From: an uncultured Fretibacterium sp.
GTDB lineage: Bacteria; Synergistota; Synergistia; Synergistales; Aminobacteriaceae
Length of the DNA stretch: 64,000 nucleotides
Direction: 5' to 3'
NCBI GenBank assembly: GCA_946186205.1
Contig: CAMHMH010000001.1
Location: 682,001-746,000 of the forward strand
In this document: piece by piece, positions 8,982 to 17,648 of the stretch
Numbering within the stretch: position 1 is the stretch's first letter
Layout of the letters: the number at the start of each line of letters is the position of its first letter
Notes under the pieces: generated by a model
What the model was told of the DNA's origin: nothing
Seen by the model: only the letters and a program-made list of their open reading frames with translations
Databases searched by the model: none
Position numbers and translations under genes: made by a program

Positions 8982-10373
8982 TCACTTAACCATAACAGCA
9001 ACGCTTTCAACATGAGCCGTCTGCGGGAACATGTCAAACGCTCTCACGCTCTCAAGCTCATACCCATGACCCGCCAAAATCTTGCAGTCCCTCGCAAGCG
9101 TCGCAGGATTGCACGAAACGTAAACGACTCTCTTCACTCCGAAATCATTCACAGCCTCTATCACTGAACGTTCGCACCCATCACGCGGAGGATCCAGCAC
9201 AACAGCATCATATGAGTCTCTCAGGTCAGCAATTACTTCTTCAGACTTGCCGCAAAAAGTTCTGACGTTCCCGAAATTATTTGCCTCAAGGTTACGCGCT
9301 GCCATTTTCACAGCAGGTTTGAACTCTTCAACGCTCGCAACATTTTTCGCACCATCAGCAAGAAAGCACGTCAAAGCACCCGCACCGCTGTAAAGCTCAA
9401 GAATATTTTTCGCGCCTCCTGCCATTGATGAAGCATACGAGAATAAATTTTCAGCCTGGCCTGTGTTGACCTGAAAGAATGAAGCAGTTCCGAACGTGAG
9501 CAGAAATTTTCCGAGTCTCTCAGAGATTAGCCCAGTGCCTGTAAGAGTCTCCGTGCAATTTCCGAGAATGACATTTCCGGGCTTTGAGTTGTGATTGAGT
9601 GTCAATGTGTCCGGCCTCGCAAGATTTCCCAATGACGCAAGAGCCTTGACGCTTTTTGCTGACAGCCTGCCATTAACGACGAACGAGAGAAGAGACTCGC
9701 CCGTGTTGATTCCTGTCCGCGCTATTATGTGTCGCAATTTTCCCGTGTGATTCGACTCGCTGTAGCCGTCAAAGGGATAATGATTCTGCGTGAGGCCGTC
9801 AAGAATTTTGCTGTAAATCTCGCTGATCCTCTTTGCGTTGACCGGGCATGAGCGGATAAATTCGAGTCTGTGAGTCCCGGCGCGGTAAAACCCCGTAACG
9901 ATTCGCCCGTTGAGATTCTGAACAGGAAACGCCGCTTTGTTTCTGTAAACCAAATTTTGCGGAGATGGTTTACATTCGAGTCCGTCAAAAATTTCACGTG
10001 AGAAGCCTCCGATACGAGTCATTGCGTCCCGGACTATTCCCGCTTTAAGCTGTAATTGCAATCCGTAATCCGCGTGCTGTAACTGGCAGCCCCCGCATTT
10101 GCCGTAATATTTGCACTTGGGAACAGCACGGCCATGTGAGGACTCAATTATTGATGTTACGTCAGCAACCGAAAAATCTTTTTTCCTCGCGACAATTTCA
10201 GCCCTTACCTTTTCACCCGGCAACGCTCCGTGAACAAATACGACTCCCGACTCAGTACGTGATATTCCGGCTCCCTCGCTGTTTATCCCAGTGATTGTGA
10301 GAGTCAGAATTTCCCCGTGATTATTCCTGCGATTGTTCGTGATGGTGACTCCCTTCCCACTCGAAATTCTCAC
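8982..10373 (-). CDS. rlmD: 23S rRNA (uracil-5-)-methyltransferase, RlmD/TrmA family
   Basis: The protein starts with a TRAM RNA-binding domain ('GINSEGAGISR'). An iron-sulfur Cys set follows ('CKYYGKCGGCQLQH'). The C-terminal SAM methyltransferase domain has 'ELYSGAGALTCFLA', the DPPR motif ('VVLDPPRDGCE') and the nucleophile Cys in 'VYVSCNPATLARD'. Because TrmA and RlmC/D paralogues look alike, the exact target U is inferred. The start is odd: the only standard start codon in frame is GTG at 10373, inside lptB, giving a 53-nt overlap. The region after the lptB stop offers only ATT or CTG as candidate starts. Confidence 0.88.
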   Translation of the reverse strand: MRISSGKGVTITNNRRNNHGEILTLTITGINSEGAGISRTESGVVFVHGALPGEKVRAEIVARKKDFSVADVTSIIESSHGRAVPKCKYYGKCGGCQLQHADYGLQLQLKAGIVRDAMTRIGGFSREIFDGLECKPSPQNLVYRNKAAFPVQNLNGRIVTGFYRAGTHRLEFIRSCPVNAKRISEIYSKILDGLTQNHYPFDGYSESNHTGKLRHIIARTGINTGESLLSFVVNGRLSAKSVKALASLGNLARPDTLTLNHNSKPGNVILGNCTETLTGTGLISERLGKFLLTFGTASFFQVNTGQAENLFSYASSMAGGAKNILELYSGAGALTCFLADGAKNVASVEEFKPAVKMAARNLEANNFGNVRTFCGKSEEVIADLRDSYDAVVLDPPRDGCERSVIEAVNDFGVKRVVYVSCNPATLARDCKILAGHGYELESVRAFDMFPQTAHVESVAVMVK

Positions 10374-11082
10374 CGAGATAAAATTTCCGTGCTAATTCGT
10401 TGCTTGCTACGTCTTCAGGAGAACCGGCAAGGAATATTTTCCCGTCATGTATTAGGTATGTCCTGTCTGTGATTGAGAGAGTCTCGCGAACGTTGTGATC
10501 TGTGATTAATATCCCGTAGCCCTGCGCTTTAAGCTCGTGAACCATTGACTGAATATCAGCTACTGCAATCGGATCTATTCCGCTGAAAGGCTCATCGAGG
10601 AGAATAAATTTCGGCTTGAGGGTTAATGCACGGGCAATTTCTACACGTCTTCTTTCACCGCCTGAGAGCGCGTAGCCTTTTGTTTCAGCAATGTGCATTA
10701 TCTTGAACTGTTCGAGAAGGCCATTCGTTAATTCATTGGCGCGCCGTCTTTGTCCTGTTTCCTGCCAGACAAGATTAATGTTTTCACGCACCGTCAAATT
10801 CCTGAACACTGAGGCTTCCTGCGGCAAATATCCTATTCCCCTTCTTGCGCGTTCGTAAACAGGAAGTGTCGTAATGTCCTCGCCGTCAATCATGACCATT
10901 CCCGAATCAGGACGGATTAGCCCGACGATCATATAGAATGATGTAGTTTTCCCCGCTCCGTTAGGCCCTAAGAGTCCGACGACTTCTCCCGGGTCAACAT
11001 CAATGCTCACTCCTCCTACGACGAGTCGGCCGTCATAGCCTTTGCGCAAGTCTTTTGCTACAAGTCCGTTAAGTCCGCTCAT
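10321..11082 (-). CDS. lptB: LPS export ABC transporter ATP-binding protein LptB
   Basis: This 253-residue ATPase carries Walker A GPNGAGKTT (residues 39-47), the signature LSGGERRR, Walker B 'FILLDEPF' and a switch His ('ITDHNV'). These agree with LptB, which powers lipopolysaccharide extraction from the inner membrane with LptFG. The gene overlaps the LptA-like gene by ATGA and is followed by rlmD, so lpt genes and an rRNA methylase share a transcript. LptF/G are not in this window. The His-rich C-terminal tail is longer than in E. coli LptB. Confidence 0.93.
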   Translation of the reverse strand: MSGLNGLVAKDLRKGYDGRLVVGGVSIDVDPGEVVGLLGPNGAGKTTSFYMIVGLIRPDSGMVMIDGEDITTLPVYERARRGIGYLPQEASVFRNLTVRENINLVWQETGQRRRANELTNGLLEQFKIMHIAETKGYALSGGERRRVEIARALTLKPKFILLDEPFSGIDPIAVADIQSMVHELKAQGYGILITDHNVRETLSITDRTYLIHDGKIFLAGSPEDVASNELARKFYLGENFEWEGSHHHEQSQE

Positions 11083-12035
11083 TTTTTGCGTGTCTTCCTT
11101 GTCTTTGATGATGATGATTTTTTCTTTGACTGTGATTTTTCGTCCTGTGATTTCTTGGGTGCTGTGTCGATTTTGATTGAGGAGTCCTGATTCTTTCGTT
11201 CGCGGTTGATGTCTATCGTGATTTCTGCTCGGTCTGAATTTAATGTGCCTGAGTCATTCTTGCGTGTGAGTCCTCCGAGTGCCTCGACTCTGTTCTGGTC
11301 CGGGAAATAGACTACCGAGTCTGAACGCAGAGTCCTTCCTCCCTGAACTGCTACGACATGGCCGCTAACTACAACGCTTCCCCTTGCGAGAGAGTAAAGA
11401 GCGTTATCACCTTTGAGGGTTACGGCTTCTTCTTTTGTGTTAGGCTTGCCCTTGAGCCAGACGCTTTTTTTTGCTGTGAGTTCGTGAAGGTCTCCTGCTC
11501 TGAGCATTCCTTCTATTGCATCCGCTCCGAAACTCAATCCCCTAGAGCTGTCCTCAAGGTTTCGTGCTTTCGTGATCCAGAATCTTGTGCGCGTGTCGTT
11601 CCCTGACGGCTGATCGATTCCACCTGCACCGATGATCGTGAGTCTGTCCGCGTCAAGTTTCATTGTTCCCATGCTGCCTTTTACGCCGCCGAGAAATTTG
11701 CAGTTTGGTATGTCCTCGAATGAGATCGATACTTTTCCGGCGATGAGATTCACTTTGTCCCCGTACCATTTGCCCGAAGCTGTTATGCCTTTGTCGAAAT
11801 GAACGATTCTTTGGTTGACGTTGCCGGAGCCTTCCGGGGCTGTGAGCTTGAGATCTCCTGCTGTGATTATGACATTCCCGTCAGCAAGAAAGTCTCCTGT
11901 CTCAGCGTCGAATCTCATCCGGTTTGCTGAGAGTGTAGCCTGGTCGGGCATGTTCTGGGCATCAAGCGCGTAACATGGCAACGTGAATAAAAGACACAAC
12001 ATCATGATGATACATGCTGAAAGTTTATGTGCCAT
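11079..12035 (-). CDS. lptA: LptA/OstA-like periplasmic LPS-transport protein
   Basis: This is a 318-residue exported protein. The signal peptide (about residues 1-24) is followed by OstA-type repeats, e.g. 'LSANRMRFDAETGDFLADGNV', 'LKGDNALYSLARGSVVVSG' and 'LRSDSVVYFPDQNRVEALGG'. These form the beta-jellyroll bridge that carries LPS across the periplasm. The last 35 residues are a Lys/Ser-rich tail. The protein is longer than E. coli LptA (about 185 residues) and may contain two jellyrolls. The start is ATG 12035; AAGGAG lies 13 bases upstream, slightly far. The 4-nt overlap with lptB supports the role. Confidence 0.85.
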   Translation of the reverse strand: MAHKLSACIIMMLCLLFTLPCYALDAQNMPDQATLSANRMRFDAETGDFLADGNVIITAGDLKLTAPEGSGNVNQRIVHFDKGITASGKWYGDKVNLIAGKVSISFEDIPNCKFLGGVKGSMGTMKLDADRLTIIGAGGIDQPSGNDTRTRFWITKARNLEDSSRGLSFGADAIEGMLRAGDLHELTAKKSVWLKGKPNTKEEAVTLKGDNALYSLARGSVVVSGHVVAVQGGRTLRSDSVVYFPDQNRVEALGGLTRKNDSGTLNSDRAEITIDINRERKNQDSSIKIDTAPKKSQDEKSQSKKKSSSSKTRKTRKK

Positions 12036-12179
12036 TGAGAGTCTGAGTCTCCTTCCGTATAACTTGTGTGAGAATTTTCGATAATATATCACAATCCCTA
12101 TCAGCAAACGCAATCTTTACCCGGAAAATTAAACGCGGGATAATATTCACAAATCCCAAACACAAGGAGAGATCCATTC

Positions 12180-12752
12180 ATGAAAAAATTTCTTTGCGCG
12201 TTAGTCATTCTTGCGTTAATGGCTGGCGTATCATTCAGCGCGACTCCTTCCGAACGCAAACGCATGGGCGTATTCATAAGCAACTTTGTCGAAATCGGCA
12301 TGAATGACATCGACATTGACACGATCTCAGACAGCGAGCTTGCGTATTTCGGAATCTGGCACAACTACAGAAACAACTTCAAGTCCCGGATTCAGAGATG
12401 CCCGGACAGAAACTGCCCTTACGGTTCACTCATCATCGACAAGAAATATGTTGCTGAGTCAGTCAAGAAATATTTTGACCTCGACATTCGCCACACGAGC
12501 ACGGAAAATGAATCACTCGGACATTATGACGGGAGATATTATCATTTTGACGGCGCGGACGGTGAAATGAATCAGCAGGCAAGAGTCTTTGAGGCACAGA
12601 GGCGTGGAACTCTCATCATCATGAAGGGAGAAACATATTACCCGGACATGGATGACTCAGAAGGCTTCACATTCACGGCGAGAGCAAAGCCCTATGTTTA
12701 CGGCGGGAAAAATACGTGGTCAATCATCACTCTTCATGTTGAGAATGAGTAA
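12180..12752 (+). CDS. Exported protein of unknown function
   Basis: This is a 190-residue protein with a clear signal peptide ('LCALVILALMAGVSFSA') and a good AAGGAGA site before the ATG. The mature part is polar, with one C-x4-C pair ('CPDRNCPYG') and many Tyr/Asp residues. I do not recognise a family. It is divergent from lptA and 50 bp upstream of another exported protein, so it probably acts in the envelope or outside the cell. The two may be co-expressed, although a TATAAT at 12760-12765 suggests the second also has its own promoter. Confidence 0.7.
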   Translation: MKKFLCALVILALMAGVSFSATPSERKRMGVFISNFVEIGMNDIDIDTISDSELAYFGIWHNYRNNFKSRIQRCPDRNCPYGSLIIDKKYVAESVKKYFDLDIRHTSTENESLGHYDGRYYHFDGADGEMNQQARVFEAQRRGTLIIMKGETYYPDMDDSEGFTFTARAKPYVYGGKNTWSIITLHVENE

Positions 12753-12802
12753 TGCGTGTATAATCTCGTAATCCACAAAAAATTTTACGGAGGTATGTTT
12801 CA

Positions 12803-14137
12803 ATGTCAGCAAGAAAAATTTTTGCCGCATTAATCCTCGTGCTTTATGCGTCGTGTTCATTCGCTGAGATTACCCCCAAGCAGGTACTCTCAGACCCGCG
12901 ATTTTATCCCCTCGTCGAGACAACAAAGAAGCATGGCAGGGAAAATCTCCCCGGGCGTTATGTCGTTACGATGGAGCTTCCCTCGCGCACAGGAGGCCCG
13001 CTGATTCTCGCTCCGACTCAAATGATTATCGAGATTGAGCAGCCTGAATCCGGAGTCCAGGTATACACATTCCATTACGATATTCACGGCGGGAAAAAGG
13101 CTGAAGGCTATATGATCCTCGACACAAAAGCAGAAGCTCCGGTGCTCTCATCGTTCACAAAAAACGAGTCGGGCGATTACGAATTATCCGGGATGTCTTA
13201 CGCGGGATTGTCGCTCTCTGAGAATGACAAAAGCTGGCTCACGGGCGCGGTGTCTGACGGCTCAATAAATATCCTGATTCCCATCAGCAATATATATTTC
13301 CCGGAAGGCTGGTACTTGGGCGCGTGGAAATGTGCTGACGGGACTCAGTTCACTTTTGACGGAGATAAAATGTACTCAAACGGGCAGGAGATCGGCACAT
13401 TCACAGCTGAGGACAACCGAATCACAGTAACAGCTTCAGACGGGAGCAAAGACACAGTTTATGCGATATGGAATCCGTACAAAGAGATTCTTGTGATGAC
13501 GTTCAGCAGCGGCCCGAATGGTATGGGAACGAACGCAGGAGTGTTTACGCGCATGAATGATTCTGAGAAGCCAGAAACGAATCGACAGCCCAGAATCGAG
13601 TCTCGCAAAACCGAATCGATAGCCCAAAATCCGACTCCCAAAAATGAACCGTTGACTCAAAGTCCGATTCATCAAAACGAAACCGTGTCCCACAAAACCG
13701 AATCGACAGCTCAAAATTTGCCTCTTAAAAATGAACCGTCGACTCAAGGTCCGATTCATCAAAACGAAACCGAGTCCCTCAAAACCGAACCGACTCCCGC
13801 GCCTAAAATGCCTACAGAATTTCCGCCAATGCCAAAAGTGAACATGCCCCCTCAGAATATCGACATCCCCCCTCAGAATATCGACATCACCGGCGTATGG
13901 GGTGCTTACGTCAACGGTCAGCAGTGGATTATTCAGTATCAGGGGAATAATTATTACGGATGGATCAACGGACAGCCTTCAGAGATGGGAATATTCACCG
14001 TGAAGGGAAAAACTATAACCGGCTCTAACAATCACGGCGTTACTTTCACGGCAGAACTTGAGCTTGACGATGACGGCGATGAGCTTGATATGACATTCGA
14101 GAACGGCAACACGATTCATTACCAGAAATTGCAGTAA
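12803..14137 (+). CDS. Exported two-domain protein with repetitive linker
   Basis: This 444-residue protein has a signal peptide at residues 1-21. A beta-rich domain spans about 22-253, and a Ser/Thr/Pro/Asn-rich linker about 254-355. A compact C-terminal domain spans about 360-444. The end of the first domain ('GAWKCADGTQFTFDGDKMY') and the C-terminal domain ('GVWGAYVNGQQWIIQYQGNN') look like related lipocalin-like modules, 'W...G..F...G..I'. The linker holds a 29-residue tandem repeat and a duplicated PPQNIDI. The linker DNA belongs to the 15/19-bp repeat family seen upstream of asd. A GGAGG site precedes the ATG and a terminator follows. No enzymatic motif is seen. Confidence 0.75.
   Translation: MSARKIFAALILVLYASCSFAEITPKQVLSDPRFYPLVETTKKHGRENLPGRYVVTMELPSRTGGPLILAPTQMIIEIEQPESGVQVYTFHYDIHGGKKAEGYMILDTKAEAPVLSSFTKNESGDYELSGMSYAGLSLSENDKSWLTGAVSDGSINILIPISNIYFPEGWYLGAWKCADGTQFTFDGDKMYSNGQEIGTFTAEDNRITVTASDGSKDTVYAIWNPYKEILVMTFSSGPNGMGTNAGVFTRMNDSEKPETNRQPRIESRKTESIAQNPTPKNEPLTQSPIHQNETVSHKTESTAQNLPLKNEPSTQGPIHQNETESLKTEPTPAPKMPTEFPPMPKVNMPPQNIDIPPQNIDITGVWGAYVNGQQWIIQYQGNNYYGWINGQPSEMGIFTVKGKTITGSNNHGVTFTAELELDDDGDELDMTFENGNTIHYQKLQ
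13611..13784 (+). repeat. In-frame 87-bp tandem duplication in linker coding sequence
   Basis: There are two copies, 13611-13697 and 13698-13784, with a third start at 13785. Each encodes 29 residues beginning TES(I/T)AQN and ending in HK/LK. Each 87-bp copy divides into 19+15+19+15+19 bp subunits marked by AAAA runs. The array upstream of asd uses the same lengths. Confidence 0.85.
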
Positions 14138-14156
14138 GAGTCGCAGAAAAATTTAT

Positions 14157-14187
14157 CCCTCCTGTGAAAATGCAGGGGGGATTTTTT
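14157..14187 (+). terminator. Rho-independent terminator
   Basis: CCCTCCTG (14157-14164) pairs with CAGGGGGG (14173-14180) and is followed by ATTTTTT. It ends the transcript of the exported-protein gene. Confidence 0.88.
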
Positions 14188-14221
14188 GTTGACGGCTGAA
14201 AATTTATTGCCTGATCTCAAA

Positions 14222-14776
14222 TTAATAGCTGAAAATTATTCCGGCGATTGCAGAAAATATTATCCAGATTACCGGGTGAAGTTTCTTTGTGAATGTTATC
14301 GCGTTGGTTAATGCCAAGAGAATCACAGCGAGAATTAACGCCTTAATGTTGACGGAATTGCTGAAGCTCCCGGAGAAGAACACAACCCTTGCGAGAATGA
14401 GTCCTGCCGCCGTAATCATGGCCGAGCTTGCCGGGCGGAGTCCGTAAAAAGCTCCGTTTACGTACTTGTTCTCGTGGAATTTCGACAGGAACGCCGCAAC
14501 AAGAAGTATCACAATCACGCTCGGAGTTATGAGTCCTATTGTCGCAATGACCGCACCGGGAATCCCCGCCGTAATATATCCCGCGTATGTCGCCATGTTC
14601 ACACCGATGGGACCGGGAGTTGACTCGCTAACCGCTATCATGTCCGCTAAATGTTCGTGAGTGAACCAGCCTGTGCGGTCTGAGATGTCGTAAAGGAAAG
14701 GAAGAGTCGCCATTCCTCCGCCGACTGCAAACAGTCCCGTCTGAAAAAATTCCCAGAACAATTTGATGTATATCAT
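14222..14776 (-). CDS. Chromate transporter family (CHR) half-protein 2
   Basis: This is a 184-residue membrane protein with the CHR signature 'FFQTGLFAVGGGMATLPFL' at the N-terminus and 'SESTPGPIGVNMATYAGY'. It is a short-chain, single-domain CHR protein. It is encoded next to its homologue, and the two likely form a heterodimer equal to one long ChrA. Known long-chain members export chromate; short-chain pairs are sometimes of unknown substrate. The ATG at 14776 overlaps the stop of the upstream partner (ATGA), which fixes the start. Confidence 0.9.
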   Translation of the reverse strand: MIYIKLFWEFFQTGLFAVGGGMATLPFLYDISDRTGWFTHEHLADMIAVSESTPGPIGVNMATYAGYITAGIPGAVIATIGLITPSVIVILLVAAFLSKFHENKYVNGAFYGLRPASSAMITAAGLILARVVFFSGSFSNSVNIKALILAVILLALTNAITFTKKLHPVIWIIFSAIAGIIFSY

Positions 14777-15309
14777 CGTTTCACCATCACTTTCAGGATT
14801 ATTCCGGCGAGTCCCGCAATCACAACAAAAATTACGGGCGACACTTTGAGGAAGACAGACCCAGCGAGAATGAGAACGTACAATCCGAGAGTCCAAGCAT
14901 CAATTATCGACTTGCTGAAGAGTTTTATTACGGCGTTGAAGATCAGCACGCACACGCAGACACGGACTCCCGCGAACGCATGAGCTACCCATTCAAGAGA
15001 AGCGTAAGCCTGAATGACTCCCGCAAGAAGCGTGATGATTACGACGGACGGAAAAACGACTCCCAATGTCGCGACGACTCCGCCGGGAATCCCCGCAACC
15101 TTGCGCCCGATGAATGTCCCTACGTTTACGGCTATGACTCCTGGCGTGCATTGTCCGATTGCGTAATAGTCGGCGAGTTCCTCATCTGTTCCCCATTTCT
15201 TGTTCTCGACAATCTCGCGCTGCAATATAGGGAGCATCGCATAGCCTCCGCCGAAAGTTACTGCCCCGATTTTTGCGAACGTTACGAACAAATCAATCAA
15301 TAACTTCAT
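14773..15309 (-). CDS. Chromate transporter family (CHR) half-protein 1
   Basis: This 178-residue membrane protein has 'FAKIGAVTFGGGYAMLPIL' and 'GQCTPGVIAVNVGTFIG', the CHR family hallmarks, in the first half, and about five hydrophobic segments. It is the first gene of a coupled pair with the next CHR half-protein. It is preceded, after 1 nt, by the L,D-transpeptidase stop on the same strand, so all three may be one transcript. The transport substrate is inferred from the family only. Confidence 0.9.
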   Translation of the reverse strand: MKLLIDLFVTFAKIGAVTFGGGYAMLPILQREIVENKKWGTDEELADYYAIGQCTPGVIAVNVGTFIGRKVAGIPGGVVATLGVVFPSVVIITLLAGVIQAYASLEWVAHAFAGVRVCVCVLIFNAVIKLFSKSIIDAWTLGLYVLILAGSVFLKVSPVIFVVIAGLAGIILKVMVKR

Positions 15310-15310
15310 G

Positions 15311-15979
15311 CTAGTACCTCTTTATGTTCTTGTGCGAGTCCATAACGACGACACAGCCGGGCTTCACTCGCTGCAAAACCGTGCGCATATCATCTTCAGG
15401 GATTGCCACGCATCCGCCGGTGTAATGATTCTTTGTGTAGCAGTGAAGGAAGATTGCCGAGCCTTTTCCCGGAGTCCCCTCAATGTTGTAGCTTATGTTG
15501 AGCGCGTACTTGTATGCAAGATCGTAATCGATTATGTGCTCGCTATCTTTCTTGCTGAATGAGTCGTAATCCTGAGTCGATACCATTTTGTTGTAGCGTT
15601 CGGAGTTTGAGTCGCTGACCCAGTAATGAGTCTCGTTGACCTGAGTATATCCCATCATGCAGCCCGGGTCAGGAAGGATTCCGAAAGCCTCCGTGAACGT
15701 GAAGACTCCGCAGGGTGTTTTCATGTCGCCCTCGCGTAATTTCCCCCAGCCCTTTTTGCCGATATAAGCATGACATGAAAGAATTTCGCGCCACGTTCCG
15801 CCGTCATTCTCGTGAAATGAGAAGATAGCCTCTGAGCCGTGAGTCCCGGAAACTATTGCGAGCTGTGAAGCATTCTCCGCAGCTTTGAGATGAGAGATCC
15901 ATTCGGGGGACTCTTTCGCTGAACCGTAAGAAGGAATCGAAACAAGAAGCAACGCAAGAACCGTGAAAAATTTTTGCAT
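15311..15979 (-). CDS. L,D-transpeptidase (YkuD) family exported protein
   Basis: This 222-residue protein has a signal peptide ending near 'SYGSA'. The C-terminal catalytic core has His in 'IFLHCYTKNHYTGGCVAI' and the nucleophile Cys in Gly-Gly-Cys-Val-Ala, matching the YkuD H...GC pattern with Cys after the second Gly. Such enzymes form 3-3 peptidoglycan cross-links or attach proteins to peptidoglycan. Asp/Trp-rich 'THYWVSDSNSERYN' is typical of the YafK/ErfK-type subgroup. The start is ATG 15979, behind GAGGAG, which gives a proper signal peptide; longer upstream reading lacks coding character. Confidence 0.88.
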   Translation of the reverse strand: MQKFFTVLALLLVSIPSYGSAKESPEWISHLKAAENASQLAIVSGTHGSEAIFSFHENDGGTWREILSCHAYIGKKGWGKLREGDMKTPCGVFTFTEAFGILPDPGCMMGYTQVNETHYWVSDSNSERYNKMVSTQDYDSFSKKDSEHIIDYDLAYKYALNISYNIEGTPGKGSAIFLHCYTKNHYTGGCVAIPEDDMRTVLQRVKPGCVVVMDSHKNIKRY

Positions 15980-16061
15980 CGTTAAAATTTCTCCTCTTTG
16001 TGAAAATTTGAATTGTGATAATCTTAGCATGAAATTTTTTCTGAAAGGCTGATTGTTATTC

Positions 16062-17648
16062 ATGAAGTCAAAAATTGCGCTCTCAATAATCATTTCACTT
16101 TTCTTTTTCACAAACGCAGAGGCAGCAGAGTCATTGCGTGAAAGACTGCTTGAGGTTGACGGGGTAATATCTGTTGACGTAGTAGAGCAGACGACGAAAG
16201 TTTTTGCGGAGAAATATATTCTCACACTCTCACAGCCGGTTGACTGGTCAAGCCCGGACGCGGCCATGTTCCCTCAGCGAGTCGAAATCGGTTACCAGTC
16301 CGACTCACGCCCGAATGTTTTCTACGTCGGGGGATATTCGCTTAATGACAGCAGGCTTGCAAGCGATGACCGCCACGAGATAGCGAAGATGTACAACGCG
16401 AACATGATAAAGCCGGAATACAGATTTTTCGGCAAATCCGTCCCCGAAGGCCTGTCGAACGACTCGACAGATTTATGGCAGCACCTTACGGACGAGAACG
16501 CCTCGCATGATTTCCACAAAATAATCTCTGAGCTGAAAGATATTTTGTCGGGCCGATGGGTTTTCGCGGGAAAGAGCAAGGGAGGAGGCGCGGCGATGGT
16601 ATTCGCTTCGTATTATCCTGATGACGCAGATATTTATGTACCGATTGTTGCTCCTTTTGGTGATGAGACTGACGGGAAATTCACGCGCTATCTTTACGAG
16701 GAAATCGGCAATGAGAAATACGGCGCAGAGAAGGCAGCACAATACCGGGCGGAGCTTTTAGAGTTTCAGGTTGAAGCCGTAAAGAACCGTGAGTACCTTC
16801 AAAATTATTACTGGAATGTAGTTGCGTCAGAAGACCTTCACATGAGGCCGTACGTAACAAAAGGTATACTGTTTGACATGATGCTTCTTGAGTTTGTTGT
16901 TCAGACTTGGCAGTATGACCAGAAATTTGATGAGCTTGAGAAGGTGCTCGCAATGCCGCGGGAGGATGACCCTTCAACCGAAATCAGCGAGAAGCAGGAA
17001 TTTCTTGACGCGGTAATCAAACGCTTCAAAGCTACAGAGGTAGACCCGTCTATATGGGCTGTGAATGAATACTTCCCGTACTATGTCCAGTCAGCAAAAG
17101 AGGAGGGCGAACACGATTACAGCTTCTCACATTTGCGGAATGCTCTTGCGTATGAGGGAAGCGGGGCAGCACTTTCAGTTACGTCTGACATGGAGAAGGA
17201 TATACTTTTCAGGATGGTATTCACTGATGAGCAGTTCAGCACGTTCAAATTTTCGCCGGCAACACGCAACAGAGTCTATGATTTTCTCGCCTCGACAGAA
17301 AGCAAAGTATTAATTCTCTACAGCAAGTCGGATCCCTGGTACGCTCTTCGTGTCCCTGAGTTTGAGGGAAATAAAAACGTTCATTACTTTGCGGACGCGG
17401 GTCAGTCTCACACCTTCAAGATTGAGGATATGCCCGATGATATGTTTTACGAAACTGTTGCGCTTCTTGATGAGGCACTTAACGAGTCGTATTTCGATAT
17501 GCAGTTCAGAGAAGGGAAGGGAAGCAACAGCGGCTGTGATTTCACGGGAGCAGGAATGATTATGATGATGATATTGCTGACGCTGATTTACCGCCGTAAG
17601 TACTTGCACATTCCCGACAATACGCAGGACTCACACGCGGGCTTCTGA
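16062..17648 (+). CDS. Peptidase S37-like secreted serine peptidase with Synergist-CTERM tail
   Basis: This 528-residue protein has a signal peptide ('ALSIIISLFFFTNAEA'), an alpha/beta-hydrolase body and a C-terminal sorting-type tail. The nucleophile is Ser172 in Gly-Lys-Ser-Lys-Gly-Gly, as in PS-10/S37 tripeptidyl aminopeptidases. Candidate Asp and His are in 'YSKSDPWYA' and 'AGQSHTFKI'. The C-terminus reads 'SNSGCDFTGAG', a hydrophobic helix and 'YRRKYLH', which fits Synergist-CTERM. The tail then runs 12 residues longer than usual, in DNA shared with the end of nth (61-bp convergent overlap). The start could also be TTG 16053. Confidence 0.82.
   Translation: MKSKIALSIIISLFFFTNAEAAESLRERLLEVDGVISVDVVEQTTKVFAEKYILTLSQPVDWSSPDAAMFPQRVEIGYQSDSRPNVFYVGGYSLNDSRLASDDRHEIAKMYNANMIKPEYRFFGKSVPEGLSNDSTDLWQHLTDENASHDFHKIISELKDILSGRWVFAGKSKGGGAAMVFASYYPDDADIYVPIVAPFGDETDGKFTRYLYEEIGNEKYGAEKAAQYRAELLEFQVEAVKNREYLQNYYWNVVASEDLHMRPYVTKGILFDMMLLEFVVQTWQYDQKFDELEKVLAMPREDDPSTEISEKQEFLDAVIKRFKATEVDPSIWAVNEYFPYYVQSAKEEGEHDYSFSHLRNALAYEGSGAALSVTSDMEKDILFRMVFTDEQFSTFKFSPATRNRVYDFLASTESKVLILYSKSDPWYALRVPEFEGNKNVHYFADAGQSHTFKIEDMPDDMFYETVALLDEALNESYFDMQFREGKGSNSGCDFTGAGMIMMMILLTLIYRRKYLHIPDNTQDSHAGF

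Noticed and set aside
13436-13762. Minus-strand ORFs with repeats
   Set aside because: They are shadows of the repetitive linker of the exported protein on the plus strand.
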